Shown here piece after piece: positions 10,025 through 20,442 of a DNA stretch of 64,000 nt (the first letter of the stretch is position 1; every line of letters starts with the position of its first letter). The notes under the pieces are model-generated. The model was not told where the DNA came from, made no database searches, and saw nothing but the letters and a program-made list of their open reading frames with translations. Source of the stretch: Cherax quadricarinatus (lineage: Eukaryota > Arthropoda > Malacostraca > Decapoda > Parastacidae); the NCBI RefSeq assembly GCF_038502225.1, contig NW_027195511.1:1-64000 (forward strand), in the 5' to 3' direction. The position numbers and the translations under genes are program-made.

Positions 10025-12010
10025 CAGTGGAACCCTGGTTCTCGTCCGGTCCGGTTATTGTACAATTCAGTTTTCGACCACTTTTTTCGGCAAAATTTTC
10101 CCTGTTTTCGTACATCTGCCTGCTCGCGGGACACAGCCGCTTATACGTTCGTGACTCAGTCTGCCTTTGTTACTCATAGAGGGTGGTAGTGATGGTGGTA
10201 GAGAGGGTTAGTGGTTGTGATGGTGGAAGAATGTGGTAGTGGTTATGGTGGTGGTAGAGGGTGGTAGTGATGGTGGTAGAGAGGGGTAGTGGTTGTGATG
10301 GTGGAAGAATGTGGTAGTGGTTATGGTGGTGGAAGAATGTGGTAGTGGTTATGATGGTGGTAGAGGGTTGTAGTGAGGGTGGTAGAGGGTGGTAGTGATG
10401 GTGGTAGAGGTTGGTAGTGATGGTGGTAGAGGGTGGTAGTGATGGTGGTAGAGAGGGTTAGTGGTTGTGATGGTGGAAGAATGTGGTAGTGGTTATGGTG
10501 GTGGTAGAGGGTGGTAGTGATGGTGGTAGAGAGGGGTAGTGGTTGTGATGGTGGAAGAATGTGGTAGTGGTTATGGTGGTGGAAGAATGTGGTAGTGGTT
10601 ATGATGGTGGTAGAGGGTTGTAGTGAGGGTGGTAGAGGGTGGTAGTGATGGTGGTAGAGGGTGGTGGTGGTAGAGGTTGGTAGTGATGGTGGTAGAGGGT
10701 GGTGGTGGTAGTGGTGGTGGTAGAGGGTGGTAGTGATGGTGGTAGAGGCAGTAGTGATGGTGGTAGAGGGTGGTAGTGATGGTTGTAATGGTGGTAGAGG
10801 GTGGTAGTGGTTGTGATGGTGGTAGAGGGTGGTAGTGATGGTGGTAGAGGGTGGTGGTGGTGGTGGTGGTGGTGGTAGAGGTTGGTAGTGGTAGTGATGG
10901 TGGTAGAGGCAGTAGTGATGGTGGTAGAGGGTGGTAGTGATGGTTGTAATGGTGGTAGAGGGTGGTAGTGGTTGTGATGGTGGTAGAGGGTGGTAGTGAT
11001 GGTGGTATAGGTTGGTAGTGATGGTGGTAGAGGGTGGTAGTGATGGTGGTAGTGGTTGTGATGGTGGTCGAGGGTGGTAGTGATGGTAGTGGTTGTGATG
11101 GTGGTAGAGGGTGGTAGTGGTTGTGATGGTGGTAGAGGATGGTAGTGATGGTGGTAGAGGATGGTAGTGATGGTGGTAGAGGATGGTAGTGATGGTGGTA
11201 GAGGGTGGTAGTGATGGTGGTAGAGGGTGGTGGTGGTAGAGGTTGGTAGTGATGGTGGTAGAGGGTGGTGGTGGTAGAGGTTGGTAGTGATGGTGGTAGA
11301 GGGTGGTAGTGATGGTGGTAGAGGGTGGTAGTGGGTGGTGGTGGTAGAGGTTGGTAGTGATGGTGGTAGAGGGTGGTAGTGATGGTGGTAGAGGGTGGTA
11401 GTGATGGTGGTAGAGGGTGGTAGTGATTGAGGTAGAGGGTGGTAGTGATGGTTGTATAGGTTGGAAGTGATGGTGGTAGTGGTTGTGATGGTGGTCGAGG
11501 GTGGTAGTGGTGGTGGTAGTGGGTAGTAGTGATGGCAGTAGAAGATGGTAGTGGTTGTGATGGTGGTAGTGGGTGTAATAGTGGCAGAGGGTGGTAGTGA
11601 TGGTGGTAGAGGGTGGTAGTGAGGGTGGTAGAGGGTGGTAGTGAGGGTGGTAGAGGGTGGTAGTGAGGGTGGTAGAGGGTGGTAGTGAGGGTGGTAGAGA
11701 TAACGTCTCCTCCATCTCTCCTCCTCACTGTCTTCCATACTCCAACAAGAGTCTTCAATAAAGGTAAAAGTAATGTTAAATGTTCATTTATCCATTTCAT
11801 TAGAGCTTTATATTTATTTCTCATTGTTTTCTGTATGGAAAACTATAGTTATTCTATAAAATGTATTTTTTGTTAATATTTTTGGGTGTCTGGAACAGAT
11901 TAACTGGATTTACACTCTTTCTTATGGGAAATATTACTTCAGTTTTTGTACAAATCGGTTTTCGACTGAACTTCTGGAATGGATTAAAGACGAAAACCGG
12001 GGTTCAACTG
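10025..12010. mobile_element. Pogo/Tigger-like MITE inflated by a minisatellite
   Basis: Inverted ends CAGTGGAACCCTGG (left) and CAGTTGAACCCCGG (right, inverted), each next to TA (10023-10024, 12011-12012), as for Tc1/mariner-pogo elements. Subterminal regions are also inversely related (CGGTTTTCGAC-like). Most of the 1986 bp is tandem repeat (10180-11698). No transposase. Confidence 0.75.
10180..11698. repeat. GGTGGTAGTGATGGTGGTAGAG-like minisatellite
   Basis: About 1.5 kb of imperfect GGT/GTA/GAT-rich units lying wholly within the pogo-like element. Because unit lengths are often multiples of three, long His/Pro/Thr frames open on the minus strand; these are not genes. Confidence 0.9.
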
Positions 12011-12112
12011 TACATGCCAACCTTCATGTAAAATTTTATCTAAACTGAAGATGGTCAGGTGACAATTTTCAAAATTGGTCCAACTGACATGGAATGATCA
12101 ATATAATCAGAA

Positions 12113-12146
12113 CTAAGCACTAAACCCACAAGGGTTTAGTGCTTAG
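12113..12146. repeat. Perfect 15-bp inverted repeat, 4-nt loop
   Basis: CTAAGCACTAAACCC, ACAA, then its exact inverse. It resembles the I-like LINE 3' end (CGCTAAACC...AAGGG) folded on itself. It could form a stable hairpin. Confidence 0.8.
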
Positions 12147-12245
12147 TGCTGCACTATGGTCATACAGAGCTGTTCAAGCAACATAACCACCTGTTACACC
12201 ATTCATAAGGGTATGGCCAACTGTTACAGAGCTACTATCCATTAA

Positions 12246-12908
12246 CCCTTTCAGGGTCGCCAGGCCCTCTCCGAGACTTGTTCTCAGGGTTGCCAAATTA
12301 AAAAAAAAATGTTTTTTCTTATTAATAGATAAAGAATCTTTTCCTGATCATAATGACACCAAAAGTATGAAATATGATGGAAAACTTACAGAATTATGCT
12401 CTCGCGAAGTTAGCGGTCTCAATGATGTTTACGCATTAGCGATTTTGCCCACTTTGAGCCCTATTTTCGGCCAATTCCAGTGTACTAGTCTACAAAAATC
12501 ATAACTATTTCGCTAGAACTCCATTTTTTCTATCGAATGAGTAAAAAAAAAAACACCCATTTACCAGTTTCAACTATCCAATACAGTGGTCAGAATTTAG
12601 CAAAATCATCTCAATTTCTGTAATATGTCTTCCATTCTATAAAGTGAGACCAGGAAAGCTAGAATACAACAATAAATACCATACGAAAATACAGTGCAAA
12701 AACACAAAGTTTTTTCTTTCTCATTACGCACTGTGTGCTGCAGGATTTTTTTTTATACTGCGCACACTGACCACATAGACCCATTCTTTCATATGTAGGC
12801 CTACCAGCTTTCTCTCATTAGATTTGAGGGCGCTAGAATTTAGGCGTACTAGTACGTCAAAAACCCTGGTGCGTAATCCGTACTAGTACGGCCGAAACCC
12901 TGAAAGGG
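12246..12908. mobile_element. piggyBac-type MITE (663 bp)
   Basis: TTAA at both sides (12242-12245, 12909-12912), with inverted ends CCCTTTCAGGGT. The right subterminal region carries two CGTACTAGTACG palindromes. The body is homologous to the elements at 14601, 16883, 24635, 34045 and 45999. Confidence 0.85.
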
Positions 12909-13030
12909 TTAAATGGTGGTATTGATACTGCTCATAGTTTGGTCATCTGTTGAAATACTACTGTTCAAATGAATGTTTTATTTGCAGCTTTGTGACCCAC
13001 AGTTACTCTGTTAGTCCTTTATACCCCAGG

Positions 13031-13674
13031 CAGTGGTGTTGCCAGGGTTGGTTTCACCCGGGGCGGCATCTTTGGTGTCACCCCTATGAAATCCAAGGGT
13101 GGGGGAATAGGGAAAATAAACTCCAGTTACATCACTACTGCATGCCCAATGACTAATGTTTAGCAATGAGAATGTATAAGGGCCATAAACCGAACAGGAG
13201 CATACTTCTCAACTTCATGAATGATAAAGTAAGTAATCGAAGTAACATTGAGGAAACCAACTAAAAAACCACTGAGTACAGGCAACAGATCCTACATTTA
13301 TTCATCTTCAACAATGTAAAAAAAAAAAACTTGAAAAATAAAGAAAAACATTGCAATATCAGAGAAACACTAGTTCCAATCTGACCTTGATCAAGTACAG
13401 GTAACATCTCAGTGAATCAGATCTTACATTACCTTGCCTTGAATCCTGCAAAATCATTTATCACATCATCAAAATCAATGATTTGCCCTATACATGTATA
13501 GGCCTATTTGTACTCTGTAATCATATACTAGGCTATATAGAAACAAAGGATTTTTCTCTTATGTTGCTGCAGCACTGTTTTGGGCATTAGTGTCACCTTC
13601 TTTAGAGGCTCTATAGTGTCACCCCTTGATGGTGTCACCCGGGGCAGCACCCCACCCCCCTTACGACATCACTG
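13031..13674. mobile_element. hAT-like MITE
   Basis: Inverted ends CAGTGGTGTTGCCAGGG and CAGTGATGTCGTAAGGG with a shared inner CACCCGGGGC motif. No matching 8-bp duplication remains, so the assignment rests on the ends. No transposase. Confidence 0.55.
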
Positions 13675-13749
13675 ATCTTTGGATACTTCAATCCTTCACT
13701 ATACAGTATAGGCAGCTGGCCAAGAAGAGCCAAATCCTTACAAAACATT

Positions 13750-13833
13750 CTGTATGATAAATTTTTTTTTTTTTTTTTTTTAACATGTTGGCCGCCTTCC
13801 ACCAAGGCAGGGTGACCCAGAAAAAGAAAAATC

Positions 13834-13878
<45 letters not shown>

Positions 13879-13915
13879 CTATCATTCAACATTTTCACCA
13901 TCACTCACACACAAT
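13750..13915 (-). repeat. RTE LINE 3' UTR fragment, distal part
   Basis: A poly(T)/poly(A)-flanked segment (GGCAGGGTGACCC) equivalent to 37583-37620 next to the RTE reverse transcriptase. The fragment resumes at 15772 after the inserted LINE, so the two halves were one RTE 3' UTR. Confidence 0.6.
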
Positions 13916-13918
13916 CAC

Positions 13919-14596
13919 ATTTTATTTTATTTATTTATTTATGTCTTTGTAAACAATACATTGAGATTTTATATTTACAATAGTGGGTTGCAATGCAAAG
14001 AGAGCCTCTATTATGCCTAGGCATTATGGGCCGACTTATTATTGGCTTACAGACTACTTAATACTAAGGATTTTATCATAGTTGTACAGTAGGATAGTAA
14101 TTATTTCATAGTTGAACAGTAGATTATTAATTATAAGTGAATTAAATTTGTATAAGAAAAAGGATATACTCTTATAGTCTAAAATGCTTTTTGTGGAAAA
14201 CAATGGTTCATTTATATTCCTGTCAACAATGGATAAAAGGTTCAAAGTGATTGTTGAAGTTATGATGTGGGAGTACATAGGCGAGTAAGTGTGTACTGAG
14301 TATTTAGCATTTAGTCTAGGGTGATTAAGTGGCTTTTGAGAAGAGTCTTAAACTGGTTTTCAGACTCGGTTACTTTAATATCTTCTGGTAATGAATTCCA
14401 TATTTTAGGGCCCTTTATGTGCATAGAGTTTTTACACAGTGTGATATGGACACGAGGTATATCAAAAAGAGATGTGTGTCTTGTGTTATGGTCATGTGTC
14501 CTGTTTAAGTTGGTGAGGAGAAGTCTGAGTGGAGGGTTTATATTTGTGTGTACTGTTCTGTGTATGTAGTAGGCACATGAATAAGTATGGATGTTC
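13919..14596 (-). pseudogene. 3' part of the same LINE family as 5610-7570
   Basis: Collinear with 5612-6270, including the (TAAA)n tail and the RT C-terminal region. It is interrupted by a TTAA element at 14601-15731 and resumes at 15736-15771. It carries no intact frame. Confidence 0.85.
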
Positions 14597-14600
14597 TCAA

Positions 14601-15731
14601 CCCTTTGGGGGTTTCGGCCGTACTAGTACGGCTTACGACCTAGGGTTTTTGACGTACTAGTACACCTAAATTCTAGCGCCCTCAAATCTAGTGGGAGAAA
14701 GCTGGTAGGCATACATATGAAAGAATGGGTCTATGTGGTCAGTGTGCGCAGTATAAAATTTTTTTTTGCAACACACAGTGCATAATGAGAAAAAAAACTT
14801 TGACCGTGTTTTTGGAATAAAACAGCGACTTTGCACTGTATTTTTGTATGGTATTTATTGCTGTATTCTAGTTTTCTTGGTCTCATTTTATAGAATGGAA
14901 GACATATTACAGAAATTGAGATGATTTTGACTGGTTTTACAATGAAAAGTACCTTAAAATTGAGCTCAAAGTAGCAGAAATGTTCGATTTTTATCAAAGT
15001 TCAAAAGTAAACAAATCGTGCCAAGCGTCCAATACACGTCAACTGGTGAGTCTAATATTCTTTCACAAGTGCGCTGATATTATTTATACCATTTCTACAC
15101 TATTGCAGTAGTCTGCATAACAGTTAATCATCTATTTTTTGTAAGAATAATAATTGAAAGTGGAAAGCCAAAGAAATATAAGAGGGGCCTGGGGATGTGA
15201 CTAACTAAGAGAGAACTTGTTATTTTAGTGCCAGGAATGTCTTTCTTGTTTATTCTGGACCCTATTTGGAAATTGGCATCTTTTGAAATTTGTGTGAAAT
15301 TGGCAAAATTGCTAAATTCTGACCACTGTATTGGATAGCTGAAATCAGTAAATGGGTAGTTTCCTGTACTCATTCAATAGAAAAAATGGAGTTCTAGAGA
15401 AATAGTTATGATTTTTGTAAACTAGTACACTGGAATTGGCCTAAAATAGGGATCGAAGTGGGCAAAATCGCCGATGCATAAACATCGTTGAGACCGCTAA
15501 CTTCGCGAGAGCATATTATTATTATTATAATCAAAAAGAAGCGCTAAGCCATAAGGGCTATACAGCTCGTGAGAGCATAATTCTGTAAGTTTTCCATCAA
15601 ATTTCATACTTTTGGTGTCATTATGATCGGGAAAAGATTCTTTATCTTTTCATAAGAAAAAATAATTTTTTTTTTAAATTTGGCCGACCCTGAGAACACG
15701 TCTCGGAGAGGGCCTATCGACCCTCAAAGGG
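14601..15731. mobile_element. piggyBac-type element (1131 bp) with verified TTAA target
   Basis: The ends are CCCTTTGGGGG and (inverted) CCCTTTGAGGG. The flanks are TCAA (14597-14600, one change from TTAA) and TTAA (15732-15735). The uninterrupted relative at about 6267 reads GTTCTTAATGG, so the target was a single TTAA, duplicated on insertion. The right end matches the right end of the transposase-remnant element at 45999-48677. Confidence 0.9.
15516..15570 (-). mobile_element. 55-bp I-like LINE insertion
   Basis: An extremely 5'-truncated LINE 3' end ((ATT)n tail plus GAAGCGCTAAGCC...) flanked by the duplication GAGAGCATA (15507-15515, 15571-15579) inside the TTAA element. Confidence 0.85.
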
Positions 15732-15771
15732 TTAATGGTGAGCAGATTCAGACTTTTGAAAATTGGTGGAG

Positions 15772-15890
15772 TGTGCAGAGGCACTTAGATACAACAGTTT
15801 AGATGTCCCTCCAAACTGCTAATATCCCAAACTCCTCCTTTAAAGTGCAGGTCTTGTACTTTCCATTTCCAGGACACAAGTCTGGTTAAA
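15772..15890 (-). repeat. RTE LINE 3' UTR fragment, proximal part
   Basis: Contains CCTCCTTTAAAGTGCAGG and TTTCCAGGAC, equivalent to the RTE 3'-UTR block at 36760-36830. 15891-16080 is AT-rich with nothing recognised. Confidence 0.6.
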
Positions 15891-16139
15891 AGAAAATTAA
15901 TTTATAATATATTTTGAAGGAATTATATAAAAAAGTATTAAAAGTGAATTTATACTTTATTTACAAAAATATTTTAGATTAATATGTAAGAGTATCATTA
16001 TAATAATGCCTAAAAGGTTTTGTAAATACAACTGAGAAGGCAAATCCTGTCATACACAGTGAGTCAACAATTATTTTTTTTTATAGATGAATGGTTCAGA
16101 GAACCGACATGTTGATAAATTAGACACATGTGCAACTCT

Positions 16140-16200
16140 TGGGTATCTTTATTGGGGAAACGTTTCGCCACACAGTGGCTTCATCAGTCCATACAAAGGA
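16140..16200 (-). ncRNA. Hammerhead-ribozyme-like repeat (candidate)
   Basis: The minus strand reads CTGATGA (16187-16181), a stem II of GCCAC-TGT-GTGGC (5 perfect base pairs), then GAAAC (to 16162): the conserved hammerhead core in order. A palindromic AAACGTTT follows, which could form stem III between two RNAs, and TCC can pair with the GGA just before CTGATGA as a short stem I. One extra A lies between CTGATGA and stem II. Short-stem hammerheads of this kind are known from Penelope-like retroelements. Activity is not shown. Confidence 0.55.
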
Positions 16201-16261
16201 GAATCAATTTTACAAGCTAAGCTGTTTTCCTACATCAGCTCATTTCAAAGTTCAGCCTTAT

Positions 16262-16446
16262 CTAAAGTATACTACCACCTGGGATGCCACCCACAACAAT
16301 TGAAAAACACTTAGGTACATACTTACCATTAGGTGAATAGAGGCAGCAGGTGTAAGGAAACATGTGTAATGTTTCACCTGTGCTGGAGGTCAAACCATGG
16401 ACCCTCAGTATGTGAGCTGAGTGCTCTACCAAGCCACAGGACACCT
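16262..16446 (-). repeat. Old tRNA-derived SINE
   Basis: The minus strand has a TGGCTTGGTAGAGC A-box-like segment and a GGTTTGACCTC B-box-like segment (16385-16395), and shares GGTGTAAGGAAAC with the SINE at 9683. It has no clear tail. 16447-16626 holds nothing recognised. Confidence 0.55.
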
Positions 16447-16626
16447 AACATTGTATATACTGATATAGTATTGTTTAACTCTTGAAAAGTTAATACTGTA
16501 CCAGCACTTTTCTAAGATACAGGTTGAGCATAATGTTAGTATAGGAAGTTGCACAAATTATAAATGTATGTATACTTAGGTATGACTAAATATTATATTG
16601 CACTCAAGGAAAAACACTCAACCCAT

Positions 16627-18827
16627 ATTATTATAATAAAAAAGAAGCATTAAACCTACTAGGGTCATACAGCACAGCAGGGCAGGGCAGGGCATGGAAG
16701 GGTACAGGGGTATTGGGTAGCAAGAGGGAGAGGGATTATTATTAAGTCATGGAGTGCAGCAGGGCAGTGGATAGTGCAGAGATTGAGGTAGAAAGGGATG
16801 TGAGGAGTACTTGAGGCATAATCATCAGGTTTGTGCAGTAAATCAGTTGCTGCTAAAAGGTCACCGAGAGTGTCTGGGTTAACCCTTTGACTGTCGCGGC
16901 CGTATATATACGTTTACGAGGTACCGTGTTTGACGTATACTCATAAATTCTAGCGGCTTCAAATCAGGCAGGAGAAAGCTGGTAGGCCCACATGTGAGAG
17001 AATGGGTCTGTGGGGTCAGTGTGCACCATATAAAAAAAATCCTGGAGCATGCAGTGCATGAGAAAAAAAAAACTCCGACCGTTTTTTTTAATTAAAATGC
17101 CGACTTTGTGGTCTATTTTCGTATAGTATTTGTGGTTGTATTCTCGTTTTCTTGGTCTCATTTGATAGAATGGAAACTATATTATAGAAATAGAGGTGAT
17201 TTTGATTAATTTTACTATAAAAAGAACCTAGAAATGGAGCACAAAGTATGGGAAATGTTTGATTTTTGCCGATGTTCAAAAGCAAACAAATGATGTCATA
17301 GTCCAATAAATGTCCAAATAGCCATTCTAATATGCAGTCATAAATGGGTTGATGTAATTTTTACAATTATTACAGTATTGCAGTAGTCTGCATAACAGTA
17401 AATCTTCTATATTTTGTTTGAATAAAATTTCAAAATAAAAAGCAAGAGTAATATCACAGGGGCCTGGAGACATGACTGATGAACAAAGAAAATGTTATTT
17501 TAGAGCCAGGAATGTCTGCATTGTTCATTCTGGTCTGTATTTTGAAATTGTCATATTTTTTAATTTTTGTGAAATTGGCCAAATTGCAAATTTCTGACCA
17601 TGTTATTGGGTAGTTAAAATCGGTAAATGGGCAGTTTCTTGTACTCAATCGATGGAAAAAATGGAGTTCTGAAGAAATAGCTATGAGTTTGGTTGACTGG
17701 AATAATGGAATTAGCCGAAAATAGGGCTCAAAGTGGGCGAAATCGCCGATTTGTAAATATCGCCGAGGTCGCTAACTTCGCGAGAGCGTAATTCCGTCAG
17801 TTTTCCATCAAATTTCGTTTTTTTAGTGTCTTTACAATCGGGAAAAGATTCTCTATCATTTCATAAGAAAAAATAATTTTTTATTTTTTTTGAAATTTTG
17901 CGACACCAGGAGACACCTCAGGATTGGGGGTTGCGACAGTCAAAGGGTTAAAGGAGAGTCCATCAGCAAGAAGGGAAGGTAAAGTAAGGGCAGTAGAGCG
18001 GTGATGACAGTGCAGGTAAATTCTGCATGGTCGTTGATAGTGAGCAATCCAACAGAATATGGCTAACAGAAACTGGAACCTGACAATTCTCACAAAGTGG
18101 GACAGGGCACCTCTCCACAAGATACCAGTGAGTAGGATGAGTGTGGCCAATGCGAAGACAGGAGAGTGTAGTCTCCCAACCTTGACACTGATGACAAGAA
18201 GATGGTCAGAAACCTATACACGGTTTAATAGAATGAAATTTGTTATGTAGCAGATCAGACCAACGTTGTTGCCAACAGGTGCAAAGGTGGGTAGAAATTA
18301 CAGCAAAATAGTCTGTGAACGGAACACCTCTATATGAAACTGGGAAGTCATGTACTGCTGATTGCACAGCAGTGTCTGCCTGTTCATTGCCCTGTACATC
18401 AACATGACCAGGGACCCAACAAAAAACAATATCTTTGTGCCTGCTAGAGATACAGCATAACCAAAGTTGGATACAAAGAACCAGGGGATGAGGTGTACCA
18501 AATTTCCTTATAGCCTGTAAAGAACTAAGGGAGTCTGAAACGACCACAGATGGTGACACAGGCATAGATATGTAGTGGCCCAACTGGAAATACGGTTGAC
18601 CGCACTTCTGGAGAGAAACTGCAATGAGCTGACAGTCAGCACCTGCACAAGCTATAGCAAAGCCAACAGAGTGATGATCAAATATTAGATGGAAGAATGG
18701 ATGCCAGATCATTTATAGCAAAAAGAAAAACAGAACACATCCCTGGGGGAAACCCTCAGCTTGAACAAAGTCTGGGGAAACCATATTATTAACCTGAACA
18801 CGGAAATGTCTCTCAATTAAGAGGTTC
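16627..18827 (-). pseudogene. Diverged I-like LINE copy, split by a TTAA element
   Basis: The 3' end is at 16627-16878. After the MITE at 16883-17947 it continues from 17952 through RNase H (minus frame includes WVPGHVDVQGNEQAD near 18395) into the RT region at 18827. It has several stops and frame changes. It is collinear with 25218-27300. Confidence 0.85.
16883..17947. mobile_element. piggyBac-type MITE (1065 bp)
   Basis: TTAA at 16879-16882 and 17948-17951; inverted ends CCCTTTGACTGTCGC. The subterminal palindrome is CGTATATATACG rather than CGTACTAGTACG. It is inserted in the LINE copy at 16627-18827, whose sequence is continuous across it. Confidence 0.9.
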
Positions 18828-18831
18828 CTAA

Positions 18832-19177
18832 CCCTTTCAGGGTTGCCAGGCCCTGGGTGGGGGAGTGGGACATCCCCAGGCGATCCAGATTCTACGGCAA
18901 ACTACACCACCACCACAGACCTCAATGGAATGGGATGGACCATGGTACCCTTCCCCCTACCTAGGAACTAGAGTGCCTGTGGGAAGAATCCCAAAGGATG
19001 AAAATAGGAAGGGGATAGGGAGAGGAGGAAAGGGAAAAGGGGGGGATGGGGAGGATGGGATAGGGAAGGGGGGATTGGGGGGTAATTAGGTTTGGTCTGA
19101 GGAAGGAGACCAAAAGGTCTAATTCCTCAGACCAAGAGCCTCTTCACCACGCCAAGGAGCCCCCATTGAAGAGGATT
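18832..19177 (-). repeat. TTAA-element tip joined to I-like LINE 5' UTR
   Basis: 18832-18857 is only the end of a piggyBac-type element (CCCTTTCAGGGT...). 18858-19177 matches the LINE 5' UTR at 31455-31769, ending at the same 5' terminus (CTCTTCAA on the minus strand). The join marks a deletion or recombination. Confidence 0.75.
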
Positions 19178-19184
19178 CAACCCA

Positions 19185-19600
19185 CAGATCATACAATAAC
19201 AATCAAATGAAGCACTAAACCCGAGAGGGTCATACAATGTTGCAGGGAGGGATATATCTATGGAAGAATGTGCAAAGGTGATGAGGGAGTGAAGGGCAGA
19301 AGAGTGTGAGGGCAGGGACAAGTGCTGAAGGAAAAGTAAAATAAAAATTGGTGAAATAGGTTATAATAGACTGTTTAAAAGTCTGAGAAAAAAGTCAGTA
19401 TCAAAAGCAGAATTTTTAGCAAGGTCAGAGAGTAGGTACATTGGGGCAGTGGAGATGACTAAAGTGAATTCTGCATGCCCGCTGATAGGTTGGAAATCTA
19501 ATATGTTGAACTGACAGTCCAACTCGACAGTCCTCGCAGAACTGTGCCAGGCATTTTTCCACAAGGTATCCCCAAGTGGGCCAAATTGAACATTTTTCTC
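19185..19600 (-). pseudogene. Diverged relative of the I-like LINE 3' region
   Basis: A weak but collinear match to the LINE 3' end (GAAGCACTAAACCC... and the following RNase H/C-terminal region). Frames are broken. Confidence 0.55.
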
Positions 19601-19654
19601 TCGGGGTTTTTACCAAATGTATTCAGACTTTGTCTGTTCATTTGATCTATGTAT

Positions 19655-19801
19655 AGAGCCCTTGATGTTGTTGAGAGGCTCTTGATCCAGGAGAATAGAG
19701 CTGTCCTTCCCCTCCTTGGATTGAACCTGACTGCCTTTCATTCCCCATGCACTGTATGATCCCAATGGGTTTAGTATTTCTCCCTGATTATATAATAAAA
19801 C
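19655..19801 (+). repeat. SINE-like element with LINE-type tail
   Basis: Starts near GAGAGGCTCTTGATCC, passes CCTTGGATTGAACCTGA and GGGTTTAGTATTTC, and ends in GATTATATAATAA: the opposite orientation of the element at 9459. A second, more decayed copy lies at 19945-20046. Confidence 0.6.
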
Positions 19802-19944
19802 TTGCTTTCTTCTTTGGGTCACCCTACTTTGGCAGGAGACAGCCAGTAAATTATTCTTATTATTATCATGTATAGAGCATTTGCATTTGTTTGGTTAAGA
19901 ACAGCAGATTAAATAATTTTGCTTTTGGTTAGGGTGACAGCTGC

Positions 19945-20046
19945 TGGTCCCTATTACTGGACATGCTTAGATTGAACCTGATTACCTCCTAATCCCCAGA
20001 CACTGTATGACCCTTACAGGCTTAGCATTTCCCCATATAAATAATA
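19945..20046 (+). repeat. Decayed SINE-like element, same family
   Basis: Shares TTGAACCTGATTACC..CCCCAGACACTGTATGA (interrupted match) and GGCTTAGCATTTCCC with the copy at 19655. 20047-20442 shows no recognisable gene. Confidence 0.5.
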
Positions 20047-20442
20047 CACCCCATCTTAATTATGCAGAAGCTCACCTCGGTTATTTCCAATGTTTCATTA
20101 ATGTATGGAAAAATCAATGGTTGTTTCCTGTGGGTGAGGAAGAGGCATTATCCCAATCTAGGAAGGTAAAGTATCCCCCTATTCTATATACCCATGTGGC
20201 TTTCTTGTCCTGGCACTTCCTTGGCATCCTCCAATCCTGCTCCAATGTACAACAATACTTTTTTTTTATACGCTACTACTGTCCATTTTTGCCTTCCCTG
20301 TCAGTCTTAATCATCTTTCATTTAACTTTTCTACTCCTGTTCCCTCCCAATGTTGTGGTTGAAGCACAGACGTGGGTCCTTGCTTGCTCTCTAGGATCTC
20401 TGCAGTGAAGTGCAGAATTATGTCAAAAGTCTGTTAATAATC

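Noticed and set aside
10321..11824. Long His/Pro/Thr-rich frames on the minus strand
   Set aside because: They are translations of the GGT/GAT minisatellite in all three frames at once.
18865..19089. Gly-rich small protein on the plus strand
   Set aside because: It is antisense of the LINE 5' UTR, repeated at 31500-31680 and 33720-33950.
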